Source: Diplocarpon mali (Eukaryota > Ascomycota > Leotiomycetes > Helotiales > Drepanopezizaceae). From it: a stretch of DNA of 49,537 nt. Each line of letters opens with the position of its first letter. Positions within the stretch are counted from its first letter, which is position 1. The notes under the pieces are model-generated. The model did not search any database. It worked only from the letters and a program-made list of their open reading frames with translations, and was not told where the DNA came from. The stretch covers positions 1-49,537 of the forward strand of contig JAENRP010000327.1 of NCBI GenBank assembly GCA_024741835.1, in the 5' to 3' direction. The position numbers were made by a program, and so were the translations under genes. This document shows, piece by piece, positions 31,880-45,380 of the stretch.

Positions 31880-34800
31880 ATGAAAAGTTTGGCGAACCTT
31901 ATAATAGCAATCTTAAATAGCAGTAGTTTTGAGTACTCGAGTAATACCAAGCGCAAACTCTAACTAGAAGTGCCTCCTTAGAATCCTTAGAAATCCGAAT
32001 CTGATAATTCAGCCGCCTTAGCTTAATAAAACTCTAAAAATTGCCTTAGAATCGTCTTTAAAGACCCCTTTATTCTAAGGACCAATAGGAATTGGCTTAA
32101 AGGCTAAGAAGAATCTTAGATATAAACCTTATCTTAGAAATTAGTCCTTAATTAAGTAAACCTTATCTTATTATAATTAGTTGCAACGCTCTTATTAGCT
32201 GTTTAATACCTACTTAAAATCTCTTAGCAAACTTAGATTAAACTTTTAATAGAATCCGGAATTCTACTCTTAAGCCTAGCCTATAAGTAGGAGGATAAAA
32301 AGATATCCTTAAACAACTTAAGACTGCTACCTACTTTTTTAATATTAATACTAGAAAATACTAAAAATAATAACAATTTTAAACTTTTTACTAACCCTTT
32401 ATCTAAATCTTTTTAAACTCGTCTTAGTCACTTTAAGATTGACTTGGATTTTAAACGTTCTTTAAGCCCTTTTGAATTTCGAAGTACTCCTTTTAGCAAT
32501 TAATCTCGCAATATTAAAGCTTTCCCTTTGCCTCTTATAGATTCTATCAACCTAGATAGTTAGTATAAAACGATAATGGCCGCATTTAAGGCTATTACTA
32601 ATCACTTTCCCCTCCCTAATTCCCTTAGCGCTCCTCACTTTATAAGCGCCAATATTACTAATTTCCTTAAGTAATATAAGGAAACTTATTACGATTTTGG
32701 TATTATATAAGAGGATATGATTTCTCGACTTCCTTACTATTATAACTATATAAGCAAAGATATTATCAAATCCCTCCCTAAATAGAAAATGCATAGTTTA
32801 TAAGAACTCCTTATCAAGGCTCTTAAGTCTGAATTCCGAGAATTTGATAAATAGTAGATTCGCAATACCTTAGCTTTCTTAAAGGAATTTATTCTAATCA
32901 CTCGTACTCTTAAGGAACTTAAAAACTACTATCGGACTTTTACTTATATATCAAACACCTTAATTAGCTAGAAAATACTTAGCGAAGTTAAAAGAGGCCG
33001 CCTTTTCTTACTTAGATTATCTACTAGCCTTTAAAACAAAATTATTAAGCATTTCAAGATCGATAAGTAAGACCTTATAACCTTTATCTCATTTAAGGAA
33101 TTCTCAGCCTTTGCTTTAAAATCAGATCTTAGTAAGAGAACCATTAATGCTATAGAGTAGGAAAAAGCCCTTACTCCTTCCTATACTAAAGACCTTAAGA
33201 GCCTGGTCTAAGAATACTTAAAAGCTTTAAAAGTTATAAAAGAGGTAAAGAAGAACCTAGTAGTCATACCTTTCACTTATAGGCCTAACCTAAGAATAAG
33301 ATCCAACTCCAGAATTAAGGAACTTAAGACCTAATTTGCAAAACTCCGAATTTAAAGCTTAGAAACTAAGATTAATAATCTCTTATAGGAAAAATAGTAT
33401 ATTCCTTAATTTAGTAATAGATAAAACTCGGCTATTATAAGCCAATTTAATAGTTCCTATTATTAGACTCCTGCTTCTTATCATTTGGAACAACTAGCTA
33501 ATATAAGAACGCAATAGCTGGCTAAAGAAGGAGGAATTGATCCTAACTAGCACTCTGCCAATATCAATGCTATAAGGTACTAAGGAAATAGCAATAGAAG
33601 ACGACTAACCTACAACTTTTGCAATAATAAAGAACCCAACTATACTCTATATAAGTATCGCAATAATTGCCCTCTTTTCCTTCGTTTTATTAATACTAGG
33701 GTTATATATATTAATAAGTATAGGATGCTTTACATTAGGGATCCTAGGCTAAAAGCTATCCCTATTAAAAAGCACTAGAATCGCTTATAGTTATAAACTA
33801 TTCGAACGATAATATATAGTATAAAATAGGATAAGAATTTAATCGAACGATAGTATATTATAAATATAAACGCTAAAATCCCAACTTATATATATATAGG
33901 TCCAACTAGTAATCTACCTAAAGGAGTTCTTAAGGACCTAGCTTCTAATCAAATAGCTATAGAAGTTAAAGGCATCTCTATCTTAAGATAGGTTAATAAT
34001 AATATTTCAGCTGATATTAATACTGCTTCTATATCTAAGAACCCTTGGAATTCTCAGCGTCCTTTTAGATCTTCTACTCTATTAATACTAATAAAACCAG
34101 CCAAAGTCCAGAAATCAGCATATATAACTTAGGAATCTTAATATAGAGTCTAAATGTTAAAAGATACCTAATAATCTAAAACTATAATAGATAAAGATAA
34201 AGCTAATATAGTAAATAAATTGATTAGAGATATAATAGACGAAGATAGCTTTAAGCTTAAAGATTAAGAAATTGAAGTTATTACGCAGACTCTTAACCTT
34301 AAGCGAAAGAGATAGATATTAAAATAGGAAAAATTTATTAATAAATACGCTAGTTCAACCGCAATAGAGAAAGCTATAGAGAATATTATAGCTTAGCAAA
34401 TTAACCTTATATTTAAAGACCTATTTAGTTTAATTAGACGCTTTAATAAAGTTCTAGGAAAGCATATCCTAATAGCTTTTAAAGATTTGAATAATAATAA
34501 GGAAATGGAAATTGTAATGTAAAAGAACTCTGAGAAGCACTTAGCCTTAATCAAATGTCTTTAGATTATAAAAAATAAAGGAACCTAGAGGTACTATAAT
34601 ATTATAGCAATAGCTTTAATATCTTAGAATATTAATCGAAATTGTTTAATAGTTATAATAAAAAGCCCTATTATTATTTATTTAATAGAAGAATCAATTA
34701 AAGCAAAGGCTTTAATCGATTATAGTTCAGAAGTTAATATAATAATTAGAAAAGTGGTAGAAATAGCTCAATTGATAATCGTTAGCGATCGACTCCTTAT

Positions 34801-35161
34801 TTATTCGACTGTCTTTAGATTAAAATACAATTTTAATAGATAGGTGAAAAATGTAAAGGTTAAAGTTAAAGGAATTGTTAATTATATTAACTTTCTAATA
34901 ATAGAGAATTCTTCAAATGATATTCTTTTAAAAATGCCCTTTATTTTAAAATCTTAGCTAATATTTAACTATCCTAGAGATAGGCTTATAAAAGCTAGCC
35001 TTTAGAATATAGATTAATCCTTAAAAGGATAAATGGTTATTATAAGAGATATAGCCGAATTCTAAAATAAGGTTTTAGGAAACGATTAGCTAATATAAGG
35101 GCTAGGCTTAATGCTAATAAAGGAGGGCACTTAGCAAGGAGTTATAGCAAAAGAAAGGTAA
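31880..35161 (+). pseudogene. Gag-protease frame of the giant element, RIP-inactivated
   Basis: A single codon phase can be followed from ATG 31880 to TAA 35159-35161, about 1,093 codons, broken only by RIP-type stops. The middle part reads as a retroviral-like Gag (TLISQKILSEVKRG-like, then FISFKEFSAFALKSDL). A Cys/His cluster near 33,610-33,665 (FCNNKEPNYTLYK..NNC) is a plausible mutated zinc knuckle. An aspartic protease follows with ALIDYSSEVNII at about 34,709-34,744, from a DxGS active site, then NDILLKMPF. No palindromic repeat was seen in this frame, unlike the rest of the element. Confidence 0.7.
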
Positions 35162-35189
35162 GTTTATCGATTTTAAATAATAGTAATTT

Positions 35190-35214
35190 GACTCGCGGTC
35201 CTAGACTAGGAGTC
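35190..35214. repeat. In-frame palindrome 1 (protease-RT linker)
   Basis: Arms GACTC...GAGTC with central TCCTAGA. In the pol frame it reads LTRGPRLGVK. The flank AAATCTGGAATTTTAAAA is shared with palindrome 5. Confidence 0.75.
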
Positions 35215-35351
35215 AAATCTGGAATTTTAAAAAATAATGCAATTAGCGTTTTATCGGCTTAATAATTAAGAAAAAAGAAAAATAAGGTAAAGAAGAGAGT
35301 TTATTTTATAAATTTCGATAATTTACTAATCATTTTAAAAAACCTAAAAAC

Positions 35352-35375
35352 CACTTATAGGCCGGACCTGCGAGT
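35352..35375. repeat. In-frame palindrome 2 (protease-RT linker)
   Basis: Right arm CCTGCGAGT pairs with the left arm ACTTATAGG once RIP changes are reversed. Reads TYRPDLRVK in the pol frame. Confidence 0.75.
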
Positions 35376-37318
35376 AAAAAATAATAAAATTACTAATAAT
35401 ATTTCTATCTACGCACTTTAAATTAATGACTTAGAAAATCTTTTATTTGTTTTTAAAAAGGAAAATTCGGATCGTTTCGCAGGATTTGATAAAAAAGGAA
35501 AGAAGTAGAGAAGTATAGTACTAGCTAATATTCGAACTATATATAAAAGCAAGGCTAATAAAGTACGATCGGTAGATTAGGGAATCTTTAATAGCTTAAA
35601 GCCTAAAGGATTAGATAATTAGTTTAAATAAGATAAGAAGCTTCGACCTTTGAAGCCAAGTAGTAAATTCGATAAGTTTATTATAGGTAGATTTTCTAAT
35701 AAACCTATCGGATATCGACTAATAAAAGAACATTTTAATATATTAAAAATTGGAAAAGACTTAATAAAGTAAGAACGCGAACTATTTTATAAAACCTTAA
35801 TAAATCGAGAGGACACTTTAGCTTTTGACTAGACGGAACTTAGCTAGATTCAAGAAGAGGTTACGCCTTATATTAAGATTAAGATAATACCTTATAAAGC
35901 CTAGCAAAAGAAAACATTTAGGATCCTTAAAGCTCTTTAAGAAAAGGTAATCGAAATATTAAAGGATAGGCTAAAGCAAAGTATTCTCAAGTTCTGTAAT
36001 AGCCCTTATAAGAACAAATAGTTCCTAGTTGCTAAAAAGGAGAAGGGAACTTACAGATTAATAATAGTAGTAGTAAAAATGAACCGAGTAACTATTAAAG
36101 ATGCTAATATTCCTCCGAATATAAATGAATTCTTAAATAAATTCGTAGGATTAACCTATAGCTCTTTTATTAACTTCTTCTTTAGATATAACCAATTCAT
36201 TCTTAACGTTAAATTAAGAGATATAATAGCAATTCAAACCCCTCTCAGGCTACTTCAAATGATAAGATTACCTTAAAGGGCTATAAATTCGATCACTCAA
36301 TTTGTTTAAGTAATCTATAAGATACTAGTAGATTATATACCTAATATTATACTCCTTTATATAGATAATATAAGAGTAAAAGGATTAAGATCATTCTATA
36401 ACTATAAAGAAGTTCTCCTTAGTATATAACGATTTATAATAGAACACATTCAGAACTTAGACTAAGTGCTTATACAATTCGAAAGGGTAGGAGCAACAGT
36501 TGGTCCGAAGTTATAATACTATCTCCTATCAATGGAAATTGTTAGTTTCATTACTAATTCTAATGGCCGAAGTCCTTAAAGGGCTAAAGTACTTAAAATC
36601 GATAAATAGAAGAGGTATAATAATATAGTAAAAGCTCGTACGTTTATTAGAGTTATAGTATACTATCGCATTTGAATTAAGGATTTCGCTAAAAAGGCAG
36701 CACCTATTTATTCCTTATTTTAAAAAGGGGCTGAGTTTTAATAGGAGAAACCTTAAATAAAGGCTATGAAACAACTAAAGTAAGTATTACTTAAGGCGCC
36801 TTATCTGATTAAAATAGACTATAAAGCCAACGCTAGGCCAATTATACTAATAGTTAATACAAGCTTAATCAGATAGGGTGCCATCCTTTAATAAGCTAAC
36901 AGTTAATAGAAAAGACATCTAGCTCACTTTGAAAGTAGTCTTTAGAATCTAATAGAAACAAAGTATAATACTATTAAATAGGAATGCAAAGGCGCCTTAA
37001 AGGCAATGAAAAAGATAAGAAGCGACCTTTATAATACTCACTTCATTCTTAAAACCGATGCTAAAGTGCTAGTAAAACAACTAAATAGAGCTATAAGCGA
37101 CCTATTAAAAGCCTTACTAATAAAATGGATTGCTTAAATAAGACTAATAGACTTTAAAGTTAAATATATTCTAAGAATAAAAAACACCGCTGCCGACGGC
37201 CTTTTAAGAAGAACTCAGCCCTACCCCTCTAATTTAATTAAAGAAGATAAAACAGATATTAATAAGTAGGTAAAAAACGAAGTTAGTTATCTATTAATAT
37301 ATCGCCTTAAAGGGATTC

Positions 37319-37343
37319 GACTTGTAAGCCTAGCCTATAAGTC
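37319..37343. repeat. Palindrome 3 (RNase H-integrase linker), different frame
   Basis: GACTTGTAAG, centre CCTAG, then CCTATAAGTC. The pol frame reads it as RLVSLAYKSNK, so here the palindrome is shifted relative to the common peptide phase but stays open. Confidence 0.75.
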
Positions 37344-38753
37344 AAATAAGAGAATTTTATTACCTAACTACTTAAGTGACTCCAAAGAAATCGCAAAGTT
37401 TTTAATCATACTTAAACGATTAAAGATAGTTACTCCTAAGGATTTTCAGAAATTCAAAGCTAAAGCTTTGATTTATCTAGTATAAGGAAGACGATTATTT
37501 AAAAGGAGCGATAACTTATTCCTTATATAACTCTGCTTAAACGATGAAAAACTAAGGGCTAAGGCTATTTAAGATATTTATAAGGAAACTAGCTATTAAG
37601 AAGCTAAGTCCACTTACTACTAACTCTTAAGAAAATTCTTTTAAAAAGGCTCTTTTAAGGACTGTAAAGCTTTTATAAAGAGTTGCATCCTCTATTAGAA
37701 ATAAAAACCTAGTTATAAGGAAAATCCCTTATTCCTAACCTAGCCATTAGGCCTTTTCTATAAAGTCAGCCTTGATATTATATAAGTACTAACTACTAAG
37801 AATAAGATAATATATTTTATTTTAGCAAAAGAAGACTTATTAGGATAGCCTAAAGGACGACCTTTAAGATCTGCTAACTCTAAATCTATTATAAAGTTCC
37901 TTTAAGAAGATATAGTCTATTACTATAGACTTTTTAATAGATTAACTATTAATAGAGGCCTTAAAAACAAAGGAGTAGTTGAAGCTTTCTTATAAAAATA
38001 TAACATTAAATAGGTTCAAATCTCAGCGTATAACTTAAAAGCTAATAAAGTAGTAGAATAAGGATACTATAACATTCTTGATAGTCTATCCAAAGTTACT
38101 TATAGAGGATTTAAGGATTAGATAAAACGCTTTTATAAAATACTTTTTACTTATTGAATAATAATCTATAAACCGACTAGAGTTATACTATTCTTCCTTA
38201 TCTATAGCAGAAAGGCATAGCTCCTTCTTAAATCCTAATAGCCTATTTAAAGATTGTTTAACTATAGTCAAATTCGGAACCGTTCTAATTTGCTTATAAT
38301 AAGATGCCGATAACTTAAACTCTAAGATATAAATATAAAGGAAATCATTCTACGAAAGAAACAATATTAGGAAAAAGCTAAAGAAGCGTAGGCTACTTCT
38401 AAAGTACTTAAAACGTACCCTATTCGAAAAGATAATCTTATCTTAGTCTATAATATTATAAAAAGTATTAATATATTAGTAAATACTAAACTTGACTATC
38501 GATAGCTTAGTCTATTTAAGGTTAAATCCAAGTAGAAAGAAAAGGGATACTATTCTCTTTAGGAACTTAATAGAATCAATATTAAAAGAACCTTCGCAGC
38601 CAATCGATTAAAGCGCTTTTATTAATACAACCAGACCTTATTCCCTTTAGAAGACGAATCAGAAATTGATATAACCTTTAAATCCTTTATAAGAACCGAC
38701 GGCGATATAAGCAATTTTGAACCCTTAGATAAAGACTAAGATTTTTCCAATTT

Positions 38754-38777
38754 GACCTATAAGCCAGTCTTGCGAGT
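38754..38777. repeat. In-frame palindrome 4 (pol C terminus)
   Basis: Right arm CTTGCGAGT; left arm ACCTATAAG. Reads LTYKPVLRVK close to the end of the integrase frame. Confidence 0.7.
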
Positions 38778-38802
38778 AAAGAATATTAAAATACTTAACT
38801 AA

Positions 38803-39171
38803 TCGCAACTTTAAATCATTATTCTTAAAATATTTAAAGAATATAAGCGGGAATACTAAACGATTTCTTAGCCTATCAATTGTCTTACCTTCCTTTAATC
38901 CTTATTTTTACATTTTCAGCAAGGTCGCCTCCTTTATTATTTAAGATATAGATCTTTTAAGATCACTTTAAATTCTTGCCTACTCTGACTTATTTTGCAT
39001 TTTTAATATTAACCTTTAATTATAATATTCCTATTACTTTCCTTAAATAATAAATAAAAAGTCCAATTTCCTTAATATATATATAGCAAACCTATTGCAG
39101 CTTATATGCCCTTTTAATTCTTATACCCTATTAAACTCTCTTATTTATACTACCTATCTTTTATAAGCAAT
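38803..39171. other. AT-rich spacer between pol and accessory ORF 1
   Basis: Low-complexity RIP DNA with no clear frame. The pol frame may extend a little into it if TAA 38800 was originally CAA. Confidence 0.4.
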
Positions 39172-40016
39172 ATGCCTTTAAAGAACTTACAAATGGTTTT
39201 ATCTATTATAATAAAGGATAAATAAGCATTAGTTATAAACTTCTCTTAGGATAGTAGAGCTATTACATTATTAAAGAGCTTTAAATCGACCTACGCAGCC
39301 TTAGGAGATATAGAGCAATAAAAACTCCTTTCAGCTTACGCGAATGCTATTAGTAACCTTTTAACCTAGGTAGCCTCTAGAATTCTCTAATTTAACGACT
39401 TCTTAACTAAAGAATTAAGACTAAAGGGAATCTTTAAAGAGGAATTCTTAGCTAATGCAGATTAATATATAACCTTGGCTAACACTTTTAAAATGGACTA
39501 AGATAAAAGAGAAGAATCTATTTAACGATTGGATAATTTAGCTACTAATAAGAGAGGACTCCTATTTTATTCGCGCTTTCTAATAAATATTAATTTTAAT
39601 AATAGAAGACGAGTATTATTAAAAATTCTTAAGAAAAACACTCCTACCGCTTAAGCTATTCAGATTCTCAATTTCTTTATTATTTAAGAAAGAGTAGTAA
39701 AATTCCGAGGCAATCGAATTTGCAATTGCAGATTTATAGGCCTATCTAATGCAGTACTTATAGCAGCTGATAGGGCTATAAAAAGATTAAATTAGGCTAT
39801 AGATATTACCCTACCTAATAGTACTATTATTAATATACTAGGGCTTTGCGCTTCTGCTTATAGTTTGCTTATTTTAAAAGAGAACTGGACTCTTATAATA
39901 GGGTTTAAACGAGATTTTTTTAATAATAAAGAAGGGAATTGGTTATTTATAATTAAGCCTGCTTTAAAATTCGCTTCTTAACCTAAAGATATAATAAGTG
40001 TTAAACTATATGATTT

Positions 40017-40041
40017 GACTTGCGATCCTAGATTAGGAATT
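40017..40041. repeat. In-frame palindrome 5 (accessory ORF 1, first)
   Basis: GACTTGCGATCCTAG core; reads LTCDPRLGIK. Sits at the position matching palindrome 8 in accessory ORF 2. Confidence 0.75.
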
Positions 40042-41402
40042 AAAAATGAGAATTTTAAAACTGGACCTAACTTGCCTTTTGCTAAAATAATTCTAGAAAC
40101 CGCTATCGAATAAACTGCCCAAACGCTTAGCATAGCCTTTTTAGAATTTTCAAAATCTTTAAGGGACTCTCCTTTAGCTAAACAACCTATTTTAGCTTGA
40201 CCTTTAAAAAGGATAGATCGTTTAATAGCTACTTTAGCTAATTTGCAATTTAAAACCAAAGGATTGCGCGCTCGCTTAGACTCCTTTTTTAATAACTTAA
40301 AAGAGCTAGTTCTTAACTTCTTTATATCTATATGCAACCGTTTTAGAAATAATAATATAAGGGAAGACCTTATTCTTACTACTTTAAAGATAACTAAGAG
40401 AGCTATTAGATAGATTTAATAGCTTATCTTAAATGAGTTCGCCTTTATAGATATTATTTAATTCTTTAATAATTATAGAAGTTAAAAACCTAGTCTCTCG
40501 GATGCTAAGCAAGACTATTTTATCTTATAAGAAAGAGAATGCGAAGAGGAATCTATTAATTAGGACATTTGTAATTATAGCAATATGCTTCAATCGGTCA
40601 TTCTTAACCTTAAGCTTAGAGAATAATATAACATTTAGGTATCTTTTATAATAAAGACTCGCTTTCGATAGTATCTTCTTAGCGCAGGGATTAAAGGGAG
40701 AAGACTTTGCAACCTTTATATTCGCTCTCTTTCGGTTTACTATAGTCTTAATTATAAAGGATTTAATATTAATAAAACTATTAAATACCTCGAACTTCTT
40801 TATATAGTAGAAGATATTGATCTTTTTCTAATCTACCTTAATAATTAGTTCTTTGTCTCTTTAAAGATATGTAAATCCAACCTATTAATAATAGAGGCAT
40901 CTCTAGGTGCTATAAAATTTAAGGCTGATCCTAAAGCCTTAAAGGCATTAGAGCCGATTAAATAGAATAATTCTTTCTTTTCGATATTATTAAGTAATAA
41001 ATAGCAAGAGGAAATAAAAGAAGAAGGGTCAATTATAATGCTTAAACCCTTCAGATGCCGCTTCTTAACCGACAATTTTACTATTAATAATAGTGCTTTT
41101 ATAAGTATATTCCTCTCTATTATAAGATAAGAAGTAAAGATATACCTTTATCACTTCTGCCCTATGGATAACGCGACCTTTATACCTTCTTATTTTCTTT
41201 ATAATATAATATTCAGCCTTACTTAATAAGTCCTTCAGATATATTATAAACTCTACCTCTTAGCTATAATAGCAAAAAGTAAAGGAGCCTATTAGCTTAT
41301 AGCCTACTTTAAACCTCTTTAATTAATTGGCCTTAGTCTTTATAATTAAGTTGTTTTAATAAAGAAAGATATAAGTGCTACTAATAAAGAAATTCCGATT
41401 TT

Positions 41403-41427
41403 CACTTGCGATCCTAGCCCGCGAGTC
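41403..41427. repeat. In-frame palindrome 6 (accessory ORF 1, second)
   Basis: Right arm GCCCGCGAGTC is unmutated; reads FTCDPSPRVN. Matches palindrome 10 in ORF 2 by position. Confidence 0.8.
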
Positions 41428-42287
41428 AATTTTATTAGAAAGTAAGTCTTAGATTATCAGATCCTATTAATCGGATAAGGGCCAGCTTTTAAAAGCCTTA
41501 ATAGGTAGGTTAGCTTTTAATCAATTATAAAACTCACTCTATCTGCAAAGAAGATAAGTCGATAGACTTCCTAGGCATTTGGTTTAAAATCTCAACTAGC
41601 TTAAATGATCGCAAAGTTAAAGCGAAAGGAGATCTTGCGACCTATTACTAATAATAGTAATCTAATTATAGTAATAATAAAATAGAAACACCTTTTTAAA
41701 ATGCTTTTAGACAATTCTTATAGGACTAGTGGTTTTATAGCCTTTTGCAATAACTATATAACCATCCTTAATAAGAATACCTTAGAAAATAAGACTTGAA
41801 TCTCCGATTTTATCTTTTCAATCTCTACTTTAAAGCAACCTCTAATACCTTAATAGATTAATGCAAGTAGAACCACTATACCTTTTAAGGCAGCTTTTCA
41901 TCTTAAGAACTATAGTAGCCTTTTTAAAGCTATTATTAGTCGACGCTCTTAAATAGATCTATTAGTTATAATCGAAGTATAAGAGTTATTTCTTCTTAAT
42001 AAAGACGAATTGAAAATCCACCTTATAGAATATAATTAGAAGCTCTTTAATACCCTTATTAAGGCCTAGATAAACGTTATAAACACTAAGTCGCTTCTTT
42101 ATAGACTCAAGTCTTAAAGATAGCGCAATAAAGTAAATGCTATCCAAGAGCCTAATGCACTAATTAATAAAGGCATTATTGTAAGGAAATTCGGAAAAGA
42201 GATAAACCAAGACTCTAGTATAGTATTAGACCTTGATTTAGGAACCAATCCCCTGTTTTTACCCTTAAGCTTAGAAACGCTAAGACT

Positions 42288-42311
42288 GACTTATAAGCCT
42301 AGCCCGCGAGT
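42288..42311. repeat. In-frame palindrome 7 (accessory ORF 1, third)
   Basis: GACTTATAAGC, CTA, GCCCGCGAGT; reads LTYKPSPRVR. Matches palindrome 11 in ORF 2 by position. Confidence 0.8.
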
Positions 42312-42489
42312 AAGGTTAGACTCAGCTGGCTTAAGCCTATAAGATAGTTCAGATGAACCTCGGTTACTAAATCTAGGGGTACTAATAGAAGATCCTTTAA
42401 AAGAGGTCCCTAAAGCTGAGAAATCGCTAAGAAATAAGAACTAATATAAGAGAAGAAGACTCCAAAGTAATAATAGAACTAATAATTGA

Positions 42490-43082
42490 GTCGACTTAAG
42501 CCTAGAGAATCAAGTCTACTACCCCCCCCCTTAAATACCATTTAAAGAGATTGCAAATTAAAAGTTGAATTTTTTTAAAGATTATCTACTTTTTATATAC
42601 CTATACCTCTTTATTCTCAACCTATTGTTTTATTCTATATATATTCTTTATTTACTTTACTCTTTATATAATTCATTCTTTAATTATTCCCTTTATATGC
42701 AACTTTCTAACGCTTACCTTTGAAATATCTTCCTCACCTTTAACAATTATCATTCACTAATTATAGGTCCTTATATATATTACACCCTACTTTTATTCCT
42801 ACTTCCAAGCTTATTATACCCACTTTTCCTATATGCACTAGCGCGATTTCAAACTCTATAAATAAGCCTCTCCCCGCACTACGATTTTACTTTTTTTACT
42901 TTTTTTATAACCCTATTAGACCTATAATACCAGCATTACTACTATTATCTTTTATTATCAATCTTTTCTAGTATAAGCCTCTTATATTATTAATCTTTCT
43001 TAAATAATCATCTCTTTATTTAAAACTACTCCTCCCTACTAAATAATTCATTATAGCACTACTAAGCTTAAGCAAAAGAGCC
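42490..43082. other. Spacer between the two accessory ORFs
   Basis: Contains a C9-10 run near 42,522-42,531, then T-rich AT DNA. No frame is supported. Its length (about 0.6 kb) and composition resemble the 38.8-39.2 kb spacer before accessory ORF 1, as expected if the ORF was duplicated together with its upstream flank. Confidence 0.4.
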
Positions 43083-43939
43083 ATACCTAAGAAGAATATA
43101 TCAGTTATAGCTTTAGGCAGCAAACCCTTAAACACTACTAATAATAAACTAATATTAAAGGGTAACTTTTCATAAGATAGAAAAGCTCTAAGATTATTAG
43201 AAGATATAGTAAGCACCTATAGAACGTTAGGTAAAATAGAATAGCAAGTATTCCTAAACTTATCTATAGAAGTATTAAACTATAGAATTTCTACTATAAA
43301 AGAAGGATTTTTAGGCTTCGATGATTTTCTTAAGAATAAGCTTAAGACAAAAGGGATCGATTATGAAAAATTTCTATAGGAATATCAAAGGTATACTAAT
43401 TCAATAGATTTATTTTAAAAAAATCGAAACAAGAAGAATAAGTGTATGAAAAGATTATTGCAATTTATAAGTAGTACCTATAATACACTTTTCCAAACCT
43501 ACTTCATAACTGACATTATTACTAATAACGCCCTATAGAGGCTTGGCAAAATCTTTAAGATATACTAACCTATAGCAAAGGCCATATAGGTATTAAATCA
43601 TTTCACTATTTAAGAAGGTATAAAGAAGCTATAAGGAAACAGTATTAAAGGCAGAAACTTTATTAGGTTCTTAAGCACTATTATATACTCTACCATTCAG
43701 ACTATAAAAGATGAACCCTTATAGTATAATAATTTTGCACTTCCTAACCAAACTATTCTAAATATACTTAGCCTCCAATAGTCGCAATATAGTCTACTTA
43801 TTATAAAAGAAAAGATAACTTATCTCGCCGAGTATACTATGAATTACTTTGATAATAAGTTAGAAAGATAGGAGTTTATTATCCCTATTACTTTAAAAAT
43901 GCTACCACCCTTAGTAGGAATAACTGATAAAGAGAATTT

Positions 43940-43963
43940 GACTTATAGGCCTGGCCTATAAGT
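43940..43963. repeat. In-frame palindrome 8 (accessory ORF 2, first)
   Basis: ACTTATAGGCC and GGCCTATAAGT around one T: perfect 11-bp arms even after mutation. Reads LTYRPGL, RIP stop, V. Confidence 0.85.
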
Positions 43964-44125
43964 GGAATTAGCATATAAGGAGAATGTCCTTAAGCCAAAG
44001 GTGCCTATAATACTAGGAACTCAAGCAGCTGACCTGCCCGACTACTATTCCTCCGACTCAGACGAATTTAAGTCATTATCCTTAAAAATGCCTTAAACAC
44101 CCTAAATACTAGTAGCAAAGAAAAT

Positions 44126-44150
44126 GACTCGCGGGCCTAGCCTATAGGTT
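44126..44150. repeat. In-frame palindrome 9 (accessory ORF 2, extra copy)
   Basis: Left arm GACTCGCGGGC is unmutated; right arm GCCTATAGGTT. Reads MTRGPSL, RIP stop, VN. No counterpart was seen in accessory ORF 1. Confidence 0.8.
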
Positions 44151-45355
44151 AATATATATAACGTTATAAACTTAGAAGATGAATTATCTAATAAAGAAAT
44201 AGGCACTATTACTAATGTATTAGAAATTTTTAATAATATTAAGAAGGATACCGCCGATATTATACAATCTTTCCTTAATAACTTATAAAAATTTATTCTC
44301 AAATTCTATAAGTTAATAATAAAGCGTTTAAGAAAAGAAGGTTAGGAAGAAGTCTTATTAGCATAAGAAGGGATAATAAGAGCTATTAAGCAAATTATAA
44401 AACTGCTATAAGATGAATTTTCTATAGATAATATCATATAGTTCTTTATTAAGTATAAGAAATTAAAGGATGACTTTTATATTCTTAAGGAGAAATCCAA
44501 AGTTAATATAAATATTATCTCTATAGAATGTTATTAGGTCCCCTTTAATATAAAGATAATACTATAGCATAGCAATAGTTTTAAGATAGTAGTAATATTA
44601 AAAATGAAGATAAGACTTGCAAAGTTTATAATAGGAATATTTAAGGACTTTAATTTTGAAAAGTTCTACGCCCTTTATAAATGCTAATATATATAATACT
44701 ATAGATTGGCAACAATAGGCCTTACTAATAAAGATATATCGTCTAATATCTACAAATTTTACACTGCTCTTAACCTAACCTTGTTTTTATTACATCTAGG
44801 AAATCATACAATTATAGCCACTAGCAATAGAATAGCAAGCCAAGTTAAGAAGGATATATTGTTAGGCTTTTCTAAGTTCAAAGTAGCACCTAAAGCCCTT
44901 AAATTATTCTATAATATCGCATAGACCCCTGCTTAGTATAATGCTATACTAACTATTAACAACTTTATATCATTCCGCAGCAAAGGCTTTTTAAATATAC
45001 CTAAGTTGTTTAGCTGCGCCTTTTTAAGCGCTGTATATATATATAATCATAGTAATTATAAAAAGAATTCATTTTTAACATTAGCATAAGAAGAACTAGA
45101 AATATACTAATACCACTTCTAGACCTTAGATAAGAAGCCAAACCCCCCCTCTACCTACCTTTATAATATGACTTATAGCTTAATACAATAGATACTAAGG
45201 ATATATTATAAATTATACCTAAGTGCTTTACTAACTTGATATAAGTCTTTATATAAACTAGTAATATATTCTAAGCCTATATAGTTTATTAGAATTAACT
45301 ACTACTTAAGAGTTATTGCTACTAAGATTAATACTAATATAAGATTTATAAGATT

Positions 45356-45380
45356 GACTCTTAGGCCTAGCTCGCGGGTC
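45356..45380. repeat. In-frame palindrome 10 (accessory ORF 2)
   Basis: GACTCTTAGGC, CTA, GCTCGCGGGTC; reads LTLRPSSRVN. Confidence 0.8.

Larger units (their letters stand above)
35158..38802 (+). pseudogene. RT-RNase H-integrase frame of the giant element, RIP-inactivated
   Basis: This phase lies one base back from gag-protease and begins close to A-rich sequence (GCAAAAGAAAGG, 35148-35158), so a -1 frameshift is likely. RT about 35,950-36,700: KKEKGTYRLI, VTIKDANIPPNI, active site YIDN at 36358-36369 (from YIDD) followed by VKG. RNase H about 36,790-37,200: ECKGALKAMKKIRSDLY, LKTDAKVLVKQLN, AADGLLRR. Integrase about 37,560-38,250: SLDII, then NRGLKNKGVVEAF, a mutated TDNG-type block, and NKVVE with the conserved Glu. 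A long C-terminal extension runs to about 38,802. Palindromic repeats sit at 35190, 35352, 37319 and 38754. Confidence 0.8.
39172..42489 (+). pseudogene. Accessory ORF 1 of the giant element (~1,105 codons), unknown function
   Basis: From ATG 39172 (MPLKNLQMVLSIIIKDK) one codon phase stays coding-like for 3.3 kb. The stops in it are TAA/TAG/TGA at sites compatible with CAA, CAG, TGG or CGA, so the ancestor was probably one long frame. No catalytic motif, zinc finger, signal peptide or membrane span stands out. Ser/Asp-rich linkers (DSSDEP) occur near the C terminus, and the end is basic (YKRRRL). It is homologous along its length to accessory ORF 2: FSxDxxAxxLL then STYxxLGxIE near the start, NFFII/FTI..EG then NILxL.S..YSLLI in the middle, and PSYFLYN then QIYYKLYL further on. 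Palindromic repeats at 40017, 41403 and 42288 are all read in its frame. Confidence 0.65.
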
